A stretch of 33,791 nucleotides of DNA from Candidatus Coatesiibacteriota bacterium (GTDB taxonomy: Bacteria; JAFGND01). Each line of letters begins with the position of its first letter. The stretch's first letter is position 1. A program made the position numbers and the translations under genes. The stretch is taken from positions 1 through 33,791 of the forward strand of contig JAFGND010000091.1 of assembly GCA_016927185.1 (NCBI GenBank), given 5' to 3'. The notes under the pieces were generated by a model. That model saw only the letters and a program-made list of their open reading frames with translations, did no database searches and was not told the origin of the DNA. Below are positions 16,362-26,332 of the stretch, piece after piece.

Positions 16362-17441
16362 TCACTTTTTTTTCTGCATCTTATTCCATAAAAGTTTCAG
16401 GAATTCGATTTCAAGTGAAAACCAGGTTCTGGGAGTAAAGAGTATATTACTTGAAAGATTGCATTCATGTGTGCAGAAACATCTATTTTCATTTATCAGC
16501 TTAACAAATTCCATTCTTTGAGTCTGAGAGTAAAGTTTCTTGAAATTCATATCAAAATCTCTCAGATTTCCCAGGGAATTCTCCAGAAGCTCACAATAAT
16601 TAACTGTCCCGTCTGGATATATTACCATATTAAGAATGCCTGCGTAACATGGAAGTTGATATCTGTTTTCAAGCAAGGTTTTCAGGATTATTTTCCTTTT
16701 GTAAATACCAAGGGAGGCAATCACAAAACTCATGAAATTACGAGGTTTAAAACTCCTTTCAATCTTCTCTGATAATTTCTCATATTTATTTATATCAACT
16801 CCCTGAAGGCAAGGATCTTTTATATTACCCCTTACCATATTCAAATAGATTATATCTGGTTTCCATTCAATGAATTTCAGTAGTGAATCCTCAAGCAAAT
16901 CCTGGTTGTTTTTCTCGAATACCATTCCTATACTTGTTTTCAGATTAACGTACTTCTTCTTGAGTTCTTTCAATGCATAAAAACTTTCCCTTGCTTTTTC
17001 AAAGAGACCAGGGAAATTCTTGATGTCATCATGGGCTTTCCCATAAGCATCAAGGCTTATAGCTATTTCCAGATTTATTCCGCGATTTGCTGACAGTATT
17101 TCACTGCAAGCATTGATAATATTCTCGACAAGACTTCCATTTGTTGGAATTATAACTATTTCAGGTTCAGCGTATCTGTAAAACAAGCTGACGATTTTTG
17201 CTATATCGCTTCTTATGAATGGTTCTCCACCGGTTATATTAAGATATGATATATGCGGCATTGAAATTGCAAGTTTTTCTATTTCATCGATAGTGAGTTC
17301 ATTTACTGGCTTGTTTATGTTATCATGATAGAAACAATGAGGACACCTTGCGTTACATCTGTTTGTTATGAAAAACGTCAGATATTCCGGATATGCAGTT
17401 TTCTTGAAAAAGGCTTTCTTCAATAATCTTAGTGCTCTCAT
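16362..17441 (-). CDS. Radical SAM/SPASM-domain protein
   Basis: The 359-residue protein has the radical SAM cluster motif Cys29-x3-Cys33-x2-Cys36 (CNARCPHC) and the SAM-contacting LNITGGEPF segment near residue 70. A C-terminal SPASM-like set of cysteines is visible (CYAGI, YCELLENS, CFCTHEC), expected to bind auxiliary Fe-S clusters. SPASM enzymes modify peptides or proteins (sactipeptide, quinohaemoprotein or sulfatase maturation) or act on small substrates. No precursor peptide or sulfatase gene is next to it, so the substrate is unknown. It is divergent from the histidine kinase across a 70-bp gap. The lysine-rich end (MQKKK, TGA) is a natural C-terminus. Confidence 0.88.
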   Translation of the reverse strand: MRALRLLKKAFFKKTAYPEYLTFFITNRCNARCPHCFYHDNINKPVNELTIDEIEKLAISMPHISYLNITGGEPFIRSDIAKIVSLFYRYAEPEIVIIPTNGSLVENIINACSEILSANRGINLEIAISLDAYGKAHDDIKNFPGLFEKARESFYALKELKKKYVNLKTSIGMVFEKNNQDLLEDSLLKFIEWKPDIIYLNMVRGNIKDPCLQGVDINKYEKLSEKIERSFKPRNFMSFVIASLGIYKRKIILKTLLENRYQLPCYAGILNMVIYPDGTVNYCELLENSLGNLRDFDMNFKKLYSQTQRMEFVKLINENRCFCTHECNLSSNILFTPRTWFSLEIEFLKLLWNKMQKKK

Positions 17442-17511
17442 TACATCCTGTCAGTTTTAGGTTGCCAAAATAATATGATATTTAATTCATGCTCATATTT
17501 AATGTTAAATT

Positions 17512-20500
17512 TTGCATGCTGAAATGGAATTTTTATTCAATCTAGTCAAGGGAAGATATCAAGTTCAGAGAATCTGGAGAAAAGGTTACGCTTTTAATTC
17601 ATATATTGCACTGGATCATAATTCAACTCCACAAAAATCTGTATTGCTGAATGTATCAGTATCAAGCAAATCTAAAAGAGATTCAAGAGAAAGGGATTTC
17701 CTATACAAGAGCTTCAGGCTGACAAATGATAAATTGCTTAAGGTACTTGATTTTGGTTATATACCGAATGAGGCAAGAGATTTTTTCATACAAGATTTTG
17801 AGACAATAAGCTCGGCAACTTTCCTTACTTTCCCCTTGCAATATGATATGATATCAAAAATAGCAGAGGATTTTTTTGAAATCCTTGATTTTCTTCATGC
17901 CAATGGATTATCACTAGGCCCTTTTGATCCAAGCCAATTTGTTTTGCATGAATCAAACAAATTCCTTCTCAGAACATGGATTATTGATGATTCGCTTGCT
18001 GCAAAGCATTCTGATTACAGGTGCATCGCACTCTGGATACTATTGTTTCTGGGGATTCCTTTTCCCTCGAATTTCTGGCAGTTATTGAAGGACAGGTTTC
18101 CGATAGGCAGTGAAATAAGCCTCTGGTTCAGAAGCAGTTTTTACAGGGATATTGATAATGATATGATAAATCCAGTGATGACAATGCTGCATGATGGAAA
18201 AAAGCATGAGAGAATAATTTCAACTGGTAAATTCCACAAGGAAAATAGCAGGGATAAATCCTTGATAAGCAGATTGAGATTTAATCCTGATGATATACCA
18301 TTAATATCACCTTTCTTTTTCATGAGGGAGCTCAAAAGAGATTTTTATCCTCAGATCAGCTGGTTGCAACTGGAACTGGCAGAAAGCGACAAGAACTTTC
18401 TTTTCTTTGACTTCAATGGTTCGATAGCTGACTGGAAACAGCTTGGAATAAACCATTCCTGTGAAACAAATCCTCTTGCCAGTCTTGATTTCAGCTATGT
18501 CCATACAAGAGAAAAAGCTGAAAATGAAAGGATCAATTTCATAAGGAATAGCCAGAAGGAATTTATTGAAAAGATATCATCAGATGGCGGATTGATAATA
18601 ATCAGGAATTTCCTTTCTTCATCTGAAATAGTTTATGACATTTTATGCAGTTTTTTTTGCTCCAAAGAAGCTGCCCTGTATAAAATCCTGTTCGTAGAGA
18701 AACTTGATTCAGATTTCAAAATTAGAAGACTGGAACAATTCATAGAAATAACTATGTGTATGCTTGACCAGCGAAATATATCTCTTTTCAATTTTGCAGA
18801 CAGAAGCTGGAACGATATAAAAGGGGAATTCCTATATCTGTCCATGAAATTGAAAGATAATCTCTCGGCAGCGGACAGGAAAAGGATAAGCAAGGCATCA
18901 CTGAAAGAATTACCTGAAGTTGTATCCAGAATGTTCATTCTTATCAATCTGGGTATGAATGTTGTCAAACAGGAACTTCTTGAAAGGATACTGGATACTA
19001 AAATTGAACAATTAATCAAACAAACTGGAAAATATATAGATATTGTGTTGATACCTGATGAAAAGTATGTAATCTTGTTTTTAACAGGGGGAACAGGCGT
19101 AAAATCAATAAATGACAGAGGATTCATACGACATCTCAAGAGAATAATGGAAAGCGAGAAATCAATTGATTCTCTTGCTCAAATAAGCGCGAGATTATTT
19201 ACAAGAAACTATCAGGGAAATGAATCAGTCGTTCTGGATAATCTAATGAAGATTTACCAGATTGAAGAAGCGATAGAAGTATTGAGTATTAGCCTAAGTA
19301 GAAAAGCAAGAGGCGAAAAATTATATCCAGCAATTCTTCTTTATATTATCAAGCTGAAGTATCTTAATAACCTGAAATGGGACAAAGACATCAATAGAAT
19401 AGCTGAAGCAAGCCTGGCAGATCTTGAAGGAGTTGAAAGAGCAGAAATGTGCTTGTTTTATGCACTTTCATATGAAAAACAGAAGAATTTCAGGAAGGCA
19501 AGAAAGCTGCTCTTGAGTCATTACAAAAAGGATAAAGGAAACAGCAGTTTCTATATTGTTCATATAGTAAATTCCTATTTGAAGGAAGGCAAGAAAAAGG
19601 TCTGTGAAAGAATAATCAAACTTCTATTGAAAGACAAGATTGTTGCTGATACTTATATAATGGAATTATATGGATATTTGAAACTCCTGAATGGTCAATC
19701 CAGGGATGCTGAAAAACTGCTTCATGAAGCATTACAGCTGACAAAGTTCGAAAACAATATCTTTCATGAAGGGCTAATAAAAAGACATATAACAACAGTA
19801 TATTTTTATTCCAATCCAGCTTTGTCTCTAAGCAGGATGGAAGAGCATCTGCCTTTTTTCGAGGAAAACAGGTTATTCCAGTTTCAGTATGCCACTTTAG
19901 TTAATCAGGCGATAATCTATAATAATATAGGTAAATACAGCTTGTCACTGGATTATTACAACAAGGCAAATTCACTTCTCAAGTACATAAAAGAAGGTCT
20001 GGAAAAGGCAATTTATTACATTAATGCATCAAACACGTTTCATAATCTGGGAGAAATGCAACTAGCTCTTGGTTGCCTTCACAGAGCTGAAGAATACTTG
20101 AGATTCAAGAAAAAATGGCAGGTCTTGCAGATAATTTATAATAATCTTGGTTTCACTTATCTAAGCCTTGGTGAAGTGAATTTAAGTATAGAATATTTTT
20201 CAAGAGGTCTCAGGGAGGAAAAGAAGGTTCATAATCCAAGATATCGAATAATAATTCTTGAGAATCTTGCAGATATCTATTCCAGAAGGGGTGAATTCAG
20301 AAGAGCTATTAAAGTGCTAAAGGCAATACAGGACTATATTTCATCAAGGCATATAACTCTTAAGGAAAAAGGCATTCTGTATAATATAAAGGGAATTCTG
20401 CAGGAAAGCATAGGAGCTACTGATAATGCATTGAATCTTTTCAAGAAATCCTTTGAATTGCTGAAAGGCATTCAGATGGAAAGTGAAGCGTTCGAGGCAT

Positions 20501-22728
20501 ATTCATCATATCAGAATATAATGATTGAGAAAGGTGATTTCAAAGAAATAGATGAGTGGTTCAGTAAAAATGAAACTCCAGTATCCCCCTTGTTATTCAT
20601 GCAATATAAATTGTTAGAAGCAAATTATCTGCTGGCAAAAGGTAAGACAGCCGTAGCTAATGAGATAATAAGAGAATTGAAAGCTTTATTTGAAAAACTG
20701 CCACATTCCTTCATGTATTCAGAATATCTGGAAATTCTTGTAAGGACAAAGATTGTTCTGGAGAAAGATTACCAGGGTCTGCTTGGAATAATAAATAGCG
20801 CATTGACTCATTCTGCAAAAACAGGCAATAAATTAATGGAGCTTCACTGGCTTCTTAGAAAAGTGAATATTCAAAGGACATTTGGTTTTTATACGCTGGC
20901 ATGGAAGACTATTAATGAAGCAAAGGCATGTAACGAGAATTTATACAATTCGCTTCCAGACGATTTCAAGGAAATATGGGGTAAAAGGAGAGATTCCCTT
21001 TTCCTTCACAAAGAGCTTATTGAAATGAGTTTCAAAGACTTTAATGCATTATCTCATCTGCCTGATGATTTCATAATTCCAAAACGAGCTCTTCCAGATG
21101 ATTTTGCTGAGGAAATTGTAAAACGAGAGATTTCAAGCAATGTCTTATATATAAATGAAATAGTGGAAGTGTTGAAAAAGCCCCTGGAAGAATATGTTAT
21201 AAGTTTCAACAAATTCCTGACCGATAGTTTTTCTATTGAAGGTAATTCCATCTTGATATATGATAATGCGGGAAATATCCTGTATAAAAGCGAAATTAGT
21301 AACGTACCGGCATATAGCATTATTAAAAAAATACCAGAGGGTGTTTTTTACATGATTGAGATTGCATCAAGAATTTTCCTTTCTTACAAGGAGAAATTGG
21401 CTTCTGATGAAACTTTCCTGTGGATTTCCTCTGATATAGAGAGAGTTGAAGAATACAAGAAGGACATAGAGATATTTCTGAAGATATTCATGGAATTCTA
21501 TTTTGCAAAAAGAGAGAAGCAAATCCTTAAAAACAAGGAGAGGCATCTTGATTATTTCCAGAATACTTTAGACAAGATTGATTATATATCAAGAGAATCC
21601 TTGTTGAACTTCATTCTACCAAATATTTACGATTCATTCAAGGCAGAAGGCGTTATATTTTATGTAAAAACAGCACATTTATTCAAGGAAGAAGCATCAG
21701 TTGGTTCTAAAGTATCATTACCCGAAAAATATTTGCAGAACATAAAGACTGAAACATCTATCATGAATGATGATAAGAAATGGTATATATTGATTCCTAT
21801 TCTTTACAAGGAGGAAATTTCCGGAATTCTTGCTGTTATATGCTCTGAAAAAGTATCTGAAAATGAGTATGGATCTTATATAAGATATATACGTTACTGG
21901 CTGAATTCCATTATTAACATAAGGAATAGTGAAGAAGATTATAAATATGTGAAAAGCATACTTGCTGAAGAAGTAAGACTCAAAAATGAATTTGTTGCAG
22001 TAGCTTCTCATGAGCTGAGAACTCCGCTTGTTTTGATTCAGGGTTATATTGAGCTTCTTGAACAGAATCTGCTTGGAGAATTGAACAACGAACAAAAAGA
22101 TGCTCTCAAGATTATGCATGATAATACAAAGCGTTTGCTTCATCTGGCTGATGAGATAATAACGTTATCGAAAGTCGGAAAAGTTGAATTTTCATTATCT
22201 CCAAGACAGATTCAGATAGACGACTTTTTCAATGATATACAAAATCTTGTATTACCAACTTTACAAAACAGGAATATAAGTTTTTCTTATGAAAGAGAAG
22301 GAAGCATAGAAATGATTCTTGCAGATGAAGCAAGATTGCACCAGGCAGCAGTAAATATATTGAATAATGCAATTAAATATACACCTGATGGGGGACAGAT
22401 TTTAATAAGAGTTTCTTCCCCAAATCCAGCATATGTAATTATTTCTATATCAGACAGTGGCATTGGTATTCCCAGGGAAGAGCAGGAAAGGGTTTTTTCT
22501 CCATTCTACAAAATAGAGAAGAACAAATATTATGGAATTTCTGAAGTTGACAACAGCGGTGGAGGATTGGGACTTGCCATTACCAAGAATATAATTGAAG
22601 CTCATGGAGGAAGAATCTGGCTGGAATCAGAAGTAGGAAAGGGAACTACTTTTTATTTTTTGCTACCCAAAAAACTGACAGCTGATTTTCGTGGAGTCTG
22701 GGAAATGGAGAAAAGAAAAATTGAATAA
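17512..22728 (+). CDS. Giant hybrid sensor: pseudokinase-like domain, TPR array, GAF and histidine kinase
   Basis: The 1738-residue, apparently soluble protein starts with a Ser/Thr-kinase-like domain (about 5-220; YQVQRIWRKGYAFNSYIALD resembles the glycine-rich loop region). The catalytic elements are degraded: FDPSQFVL stands where HxDxKPxNxLL is expected and IIDDS where DFG is expected, so it is probably a pseudokinase. Residues ~265-560 resemble the STAND/AAA linker of such proteins but I see no Walker A loop. A TPR array follows (~570-1060, e.g. NNLGFTYLSLGEVNLSIEYF), a GAF-like domain (~1345-1480), HisKA with SHELRTP (phospho-acceptor His1500) and HATPase_c with N box NILNNAIKY, DSGIGIP and GGGLGLAI. 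A separate response regulator is not in the window. The coordinate uses TTG 17512; ATG 17524 is equally possible, and neither has a clear SD. It overlaps recJ by 38 bp. Confidence 0.85.
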   Translation: MHAEMEFLFNLVKGRYQVQRIWRKGYAFNSYIALDHNSTPQKSVLLNVSVSSKSKRDSRERDFLYKSFRLTNDKLLKVLDFGYIPNEARDFFIQDFETISSATFLTFPLQYDMISKIAEDFFEILDFLHANGLSLGPFDPSQFVLHESNKFLLRTWIIDDSLAAKHSDYRCIALWILLFLGIPFPSNFWQLLKDRFPIGSEISLWFRSSFYRDIDNDMINPVMTMLHDGKKHERIISTGKFHKENSRDKSLISRLRFNPDDIPLISPFFFMRELKRDFYPQISWLQLELAESDKNFLFFDFNGSIADWKQLGINHSCETNPLASLDFSYVHTREKAENERINFIRNSQKEFIEKISSDGGLIIIRNFLSSSEIVYDILCSFFCSKEAALYKILFVEKLDSDFKIRRLEQFIEITMCMLDQRNISLFNFADRSWNDIKGEFLYLSMKLKDNLSAADRKRISKASLKELPEVVSRMFILINLGMNVVKQELLERILDTKIEQLIKQTGKYIDIVLIPDEKYVILFLTGGTGVKSINDRGFIRHLKRIMESEKSIDSLAQISARLFTRNYQGNESVVLDNLMKIYQIEEAIEVLSISLSRKARGEKLYPAILLYIIKLKYLNNLKWDKDINRIAEASLADLEGVERAEMCLFYALSYEKQKNFRKARKLLLSHYKKDKGNSSFYIVHIVNSYLKEGKKKVCERIIKLLLKDKIVADTYIMELYGYLKLLNGQSRDAEKLLHEALQLTKFENNIFHEGLIKRHITTVYFYSNPALSLSRMEEHLPFFEENRLFQFQYATLVNQAIIYNNIGKYSLSLDYYNKANSLLKYIKEGLEKAIYYINASNTFHNLGEMQLALGCLHRAEEYLRFKKKWQVLQIIYNNLGFTYLSLGEVNLSIEYFSRGLREEKKVHNPRYRIIILENLADIYSRRGEFRRAIKVLKAIQDYISSRHITLKEKGILYNIKGILQESIGATDNALNLFKKSFELLKGIQMESEAFEAYSSYQNIMIEKGDFKEIDEWFSKNETPVSPLLFMQYKLLEANYLLAKGKTAVANEIIRELKALFEKLPHSFMYSEYLEILVRTKIVLEKDYQGLLGIINSALTHSAKTGNKLMELHWLLRKVNIQRTFGFYTLAWKTINEAKACNENLYNSLPDDFKEIWGKRRDSLFLHKELIEMSFKDFNALSHLPDDFIIPKRALPDDFAEEIVKREISSNVLYINEIVEVLKKPLEEYVISFNKFLTDSFSIEGNSILIYDNAGNILYKSEISNVPAYSIIKKIPEGVFYMIEIASRIFLSYKEKLASDETFLWISSDIERVEEYKKDIEIFLKIFMEFYFAKREKQILKNKERHLDYFQNTLDKIDYISRESLLNFILPNIYDSFKAEGVIFYVKTAHLFKEEASVGSKVSLPEKYLQNIKTETSIMNDDKKWYILIPILYKEEISGILAVICSEKVSENEYGSYIRYIRYWLNSIINIRNSEEDYKYVKSILAEEVRLKNEFVAVASHELRTPLVLIQGYIELLEQNLLGELNNEQKDALKIMHDNTKRLLHLADEIITLSKVGKVEFSLSPRQIQIDDFFNDIQNLVLPTLQNRNISFSYEREGSIEMILADEARLHQAAVNILNNAIKYTPDGGQILIRVSSPNPAYVIISISDSGIGIPREEQERVFSPFYKIEKNKYYGISEVDNSGGGLGLAITKNIIEAHGGRIWLESEVGKGTTFYFLLPKKLTADFRGVWEMEKRKIE

Positions 22729-24430
22729 ATGGCAACTTGCAAGAAAAAATCCGGCATATCTTAAATTGACTGATGACTTGAAGATAACAAGACTGGCTGC
22801 GAGAATTCTCTCAAACAGAGGCTTGAATGACATAGATATGGTGAAGAAGTTTCTGAATCCTGATCTTGATGAAACAAATGATCCATTTATATTGCCAGAT
22901 ATGGAAAAAGCGGTAGCAAGAATTATTCAGGAAAAAGGAACAGGAAAACCGGTCGGGATATTTGGGGATTATGACGTTGATGGACTTGTTTCTATAACAA
23001 TACTGAAGATGTTCCTGAGTAATATTGGAATTGAATCCTTGTTTTATATCCCGAACAGATTCAATGAAGGTTATGGATTATCAAGAGAGGGAATTGATTA
23101 CTTTGTTAAAAATAATGTATCATTGCTTATTACAGTTGACTGCGGTGCTACAGCTCATCGGGAGGTAGATTATGCAAAGTCCCGGAATATGGATGTAATA
23201 GTAACTGATCATCATGAACTTGACGACTGTCTTCCTCCTGCCCTTGCCGTAATAGATCCCAAAAGAAAAGACAGCAAATATTCTTTCAGGGAACTTGCAG
23301 GAGTTGGTGTTGTATACAAACTTATACAAGGGATAGCAAGGAATATGGAGCTTGGACTGAATGACGATGAATTCCTTGAATTTGTTGCTGTTGGGACAAT
23401 TGCAGATATAGTACCTATAATAGATGAGAACAGGATATTTGTCAAATATGGCTTGAACAGGCTTAACAAACTTGAAAATGTTGGTTTGAAGACCTTGATT
23501 AGCTCAACCGGACTTCTGCATAAAAAACTTGATACCATGCAGATTAGCTTTATACTGGCACCAAGGATAAATGCTTGCGGAAGACTTGGTCATGCCTATC
23601 CCGTGCTGGATCTTTTCTTTACAAGAAATGAAGAGGAAGCAATGCTTGTCGCAGAGAAATTGAATCTGGACAATCAAAAAAGGAAAGAAATAGAGAATTA
23701 TATTCTGGCAGAAGCAATAGAGCAGATAAAGAAGATGAAAACTCCCTCCAAAGGGCTTATTGTATCTCAAGAAAACTGGCATAGAGGAGTTATAGGTCTT
23801 GTGGCATCAAAGCTTGTTGAGATGTACAGAAAACCGGCAATTGTTATAAGCATAGAGAATGATATTGCATATGGAAGCGGCAGAAGCTATGGTAATTTCA
23901 ATATTTATTCTGCATTGAAGGAATGCTTTCCTCATTTGATATCTTATGGAGGACATAAATATGCAGTTGGATTATCCTTGAAAACCAATACAATAGAGAA
24001 TTTTAAGAAATCCTTTCTTTCAATTTTGAACAAGGAACTTGTGGTAGATCAGGAAGAAGAGAACATTATAATAGATGAAGAGATATCATTCAATCAGATT
24101 TCACAGAATTTGCTGTTATTTCTTTCGCAGCTTTCACCTTTTGGGGTAGGGAATCCCAAACCGATTTTTTTAACAAGGGGAGTGGAGGTCGTTGCTCCAG
24201 TCAGTATAAATTCCAGGCATCATATGCAGATAAGGATGAGAGAATCAAATACTCTGGTAAATGCAACATGCTATAAATTGAAGAACAAGATAGATATAAT
24301 TCCAAACAAGTATTATGATATATTGTATAATATTGATTTTCAGGAGAAGAAAGGCAAATTCAATTATCAGCTCAATCTGATAGAGGTGCATCAGAACCTT
24401 GAACTGAGACCTGATGATATATGGGAATAA
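22691..24430 (+). CDS. recJ: Single-stranded-DNA-specific exonuclease RecJ
   Basis: The ~570-residue protein is RecJ, a 5'-to-3' ssDNA exonuclease acting in RecF-pathway recombination and mismatch or base-excision repair. The DHH phosphoesterase motifs are present: GIFGDYDVDGLVS (motif I), ITVDCG, and VTDHHELDD (motif III). The DHHA1 signature GSGRSYGNFN...SYGGHKYAVGL (GGH) follows, then an OB-like C-terminal domain. The long frame opens at GTG 22691 inside the histidine kinase gene without an SD. TTG 22721, ten bases after GGAG (22707-22710), gives a more usual RecJ N-terminus and is the likelier start. It overlaps selB by 10 bp, so translation is probably coupled. Confidence 0.93.
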   Translation: MESGKWRKEKLNKWQLARKNPAYLKLTDDLKITRLAARILSNRGLNDIDMVKKFLNPDLDETNDPFILPDMEKAVARIIQEKGTGKPVGIFGDYDVDGLVSITILKMFLSNIGIESLFYIPNRFNEGYGLSREGIDYFVKNNVSLLITVDCGATAHREVDYAKSRNMDVIVTDHHELDDCLPPALAVIDPKRKDSKYSFRELAGVGVVYKLIQGIARNMELGLNDDEFLEFVAVGTIADIVPIIDENRIFVKYGLNRLNKLENVGLKTLISSTGLLHKKLDTMQISFILAPRINACGRLGHAYPVLDLFFTRNEEEAMLVAEKLNLDNQKRKEIENYILAEAIEQIKKMKTPSKGLIVSQENWHRGVIGLVASKLVEMYRKPAIVISIENDIAYGSGRSYGNFNIYSALKECFPHLISYGGHKYAVGLSLKTNTIENFKKSFLSILNKELVVDQEEENIIIDEEISFNQISQNLLLFLSQLSPFGVGNPKPIFLTRGVEVVAPVSINSRHHMQIRMRESNTLVNATCYKLKNKIDIIPNKYYDILYNIDFQEKKGKFNYQLNLIEVHQNLELRPDDIWE

Positions 24431-26310
24431 TAATTGGCACTGCAGGTCACATAGATCACGGGAAAACAGCTCTTGTAAAGGCATTGACAGGATACGAAAC
24501 TGACAGACTTGCCGAGGAAAAGGAAAGAGGAATTACAATTGATATTGGATTCGCTTTCTGGAATACAAAAATAGGTGAAATTGCAATTATTGATGTTCCC
24601 GGTCATGAGAAATTCATAAGAAACATGGTTGCAGGAATTACAGGGGTGGACTGGGTTCTCATGACAATAGCAGCAGATGAAGGGATAATGCCACAGACAC
24701 TGGAACATCTTGATATAATAGAATTACTGGGGATTAAAGGCGGGATTATAGCTCTTACCAAATCTGATCTGGTTGAACCTGAATGGATAGAGCTTATAAA
24801 GGATGATATAAAAAATCGATTCAGAGGTACATGTCTGGAGAACCAGCCTGTAATTCCTGTATCCAGCTTGACTGGTGAGGGACTGGAAGAGCTTAGAGAG
24901 GCAATTGAAAACCAGCTCTCCTTCCTCAAGAAGAGGATTTTCAGTAAACAGGTAAGACTTCATATAGACAGGGAATTCATAATGGAAGGTTATGGGCAGG
25001 TTATAACCGGAACACTGATTAGCGGCACAGTCAGAAAAGGTAACATATTGTCATTGATCCCCGGGGATCAGAAGGTGAGGGTGAGAGGCATTCAGCACAG
25101 GAATAAAAGCGTGGATGAGATTTCTGCTGTTGAAAGGACATCCTTGAATCTCACTTCAGAAAGAAAACTCAAAATCCAGAGAGGATCAATTATTTCAAGT
25201 GAGAACTGGCTGACAGAAACAAGAAAGATGGCAGTAGAGATAAAAGTCCTGAAAACTGAAAAAGCTTCAATAAGACATCTACAGCGCGTCAGGATACATA
25301 TCGGGACAGCTGAGATAATAGCAAGGTTGAGGCTTGTTGAAAGCAAGGAGATAGCACCTGGCGGAAAGGGTCTTGCTTATCTGATGCTTGAGGAACTGAC
25401 TGCAGCTATTGGTGGAGACAGGTTTATAGTAAGATTATTCTCACCACTGAGAACCATAGGTGGTGGAACTGTTCTTGATCCCAATCCAAAAGCATTAAGG
25501 AAGAAAATCAGGCTGGATTATTTCAGTTCTCTTTCTGAACGAAATCCGGAAAAATTCATAAATCTTTACTTGTCTGATATTGGAGTAATAAAACAGAAGG
25601 ACATTAGAAGGTCCTTACTTATAATAACTGAAGAAGAATTGCAGAAAGCCTTGGATAAAATGATAGAGGATAGCAGGATTATCACAATAATGCTTGAAGA
25701 TTCTTCAAAAGCTTACATTTCTGCAGCATTTATCAAGGAAACCGTTTCCTTGATAAATGAAGCTCTAGCTAAAAGGAGCGAAATAAATCCACTTAATCCT
25801 GAAATTTCGAGGAAAGAGCTTTCTGATTTAATAAAGATTGATTTGGAAATCCTCTCTGCAATATTAAATCTTCGCAAGGAGAATTATATTGTTTCTGATG
25901 GCTTTATCAAGCTTCTATCAAGCACAACAGCAATTGATGAAAACCAGGAAGGTATAATAAATGAAGTTTTGAAGATTTTTCAGGAAAGAGGATTATCAAC
26001 CCCACTTGTTTCCGAACTTGAGGAAAAATATCCAGATATAAACAATATCTTAAAATATCTCGTTAAAAAGAATCTTCTGATCAAGATATCATCCAGCTAC
26101 TTCATTACTGATGAAGTATTCGAAAAGACACAGAAAGATATAATCAGACTTCTTAATGAAAAACCGAGAACGTTAAGTGAACTGAAAGAATTCTTCAATA
26201 TTACGCGAAAATACTTGCTTCCATTGATTGAGTTTTTTGATATGAAGGGAATAACAAAGCGAGACGGTGATTTAAGGATAAAAGGTAGATCTTTTGATAA
26301 GTATTCATGA
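24421..26310 (+). CDS. selB: Selenocysteine-specific translation elongation factor SelB
   Basis: The 629-residue protein is the expected length for bacterial SelB. It has the GTPase P-loop GHIDHGKT (9-16), the switch RGITIDIGF (37-44), DVPGHEKF (58-65) and TKSD (113-116) in the compact SelB spacing with [11 protein letters not shown]-Tu-like domains II/III follow ([35 protein letters not shown]). The long C-terminal part has the helical winged-helix repeats that in SelB bind the SECIS RNA ([24 protein letters not shown]). SelB delivers Sec-tRNA(Sec) to UGA codons marked by a SECIS hairpin. It implies selA, selC and selD elsewhere in the genome; none is in the window. It starts at ATG 24421 inside recJ and ends in TGA. 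Confidence 0.96.
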   Translation: MGIIIGTAGHIDHGKTALVKALTGYETDRLAEEKERGITIDIGFAFWNTKIGEIAIIDVPGHEKFIRNMVAGITGVDWVLMTIAADEGIMPQTLEHLDIIELLGIKGGIIALTKSDLVEPEWIELIKDDIKNRFRGTCLENQPVIPVSSLTGEGLEELREAIENQLSFLKKRIFSKQVRLHIDREFIMEGYGQVITGTLISGTVRKGNILSLIPGDQKVRVRGIQHRNKSVDEISAVERTSLNLTSERKLKIQRGSIISSENWLTETRKMAVEIKVLKTEKASIRHLQRVRIHIGTAEIIARLRLVESKEIAPGGKGLAYLMLEELTAAIGGDRFIVRLFSPLRTIGGGTVLDPNPKALRKKIRLDYFSSLSERNPEKFINLYLSDIGVIKQKDIRRSLLIITEEELQKALDKMIEDSRIITIMLEDSSKAYISAAFIKETVSLINEALAKRSEINPLNPEISRKELSDLIKIDLEILSAILNLRKENYIVSDGFIKLLSSTTAIDENQEGIINEVLKIFQERGLSTPLVSELEEKYPDINNILKYLVKKNLLIKISSSYFITDEVFEKTQKDIIRLLNEKPRTLSELKEFFNITRKYLLPLIEFFDMKGITKRDGDLRIKGRSFDKYS

Positions 26311-26332
26311 TTTTTTTCAAATCAAGTAAGAT

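Noticed and set aside
18633-19139. Reverse-strand 168-codon frame inside the sensor kinase
   Set aside because: Fully inside a continuous 1738-codon gene, without an SD or recognisable domain.
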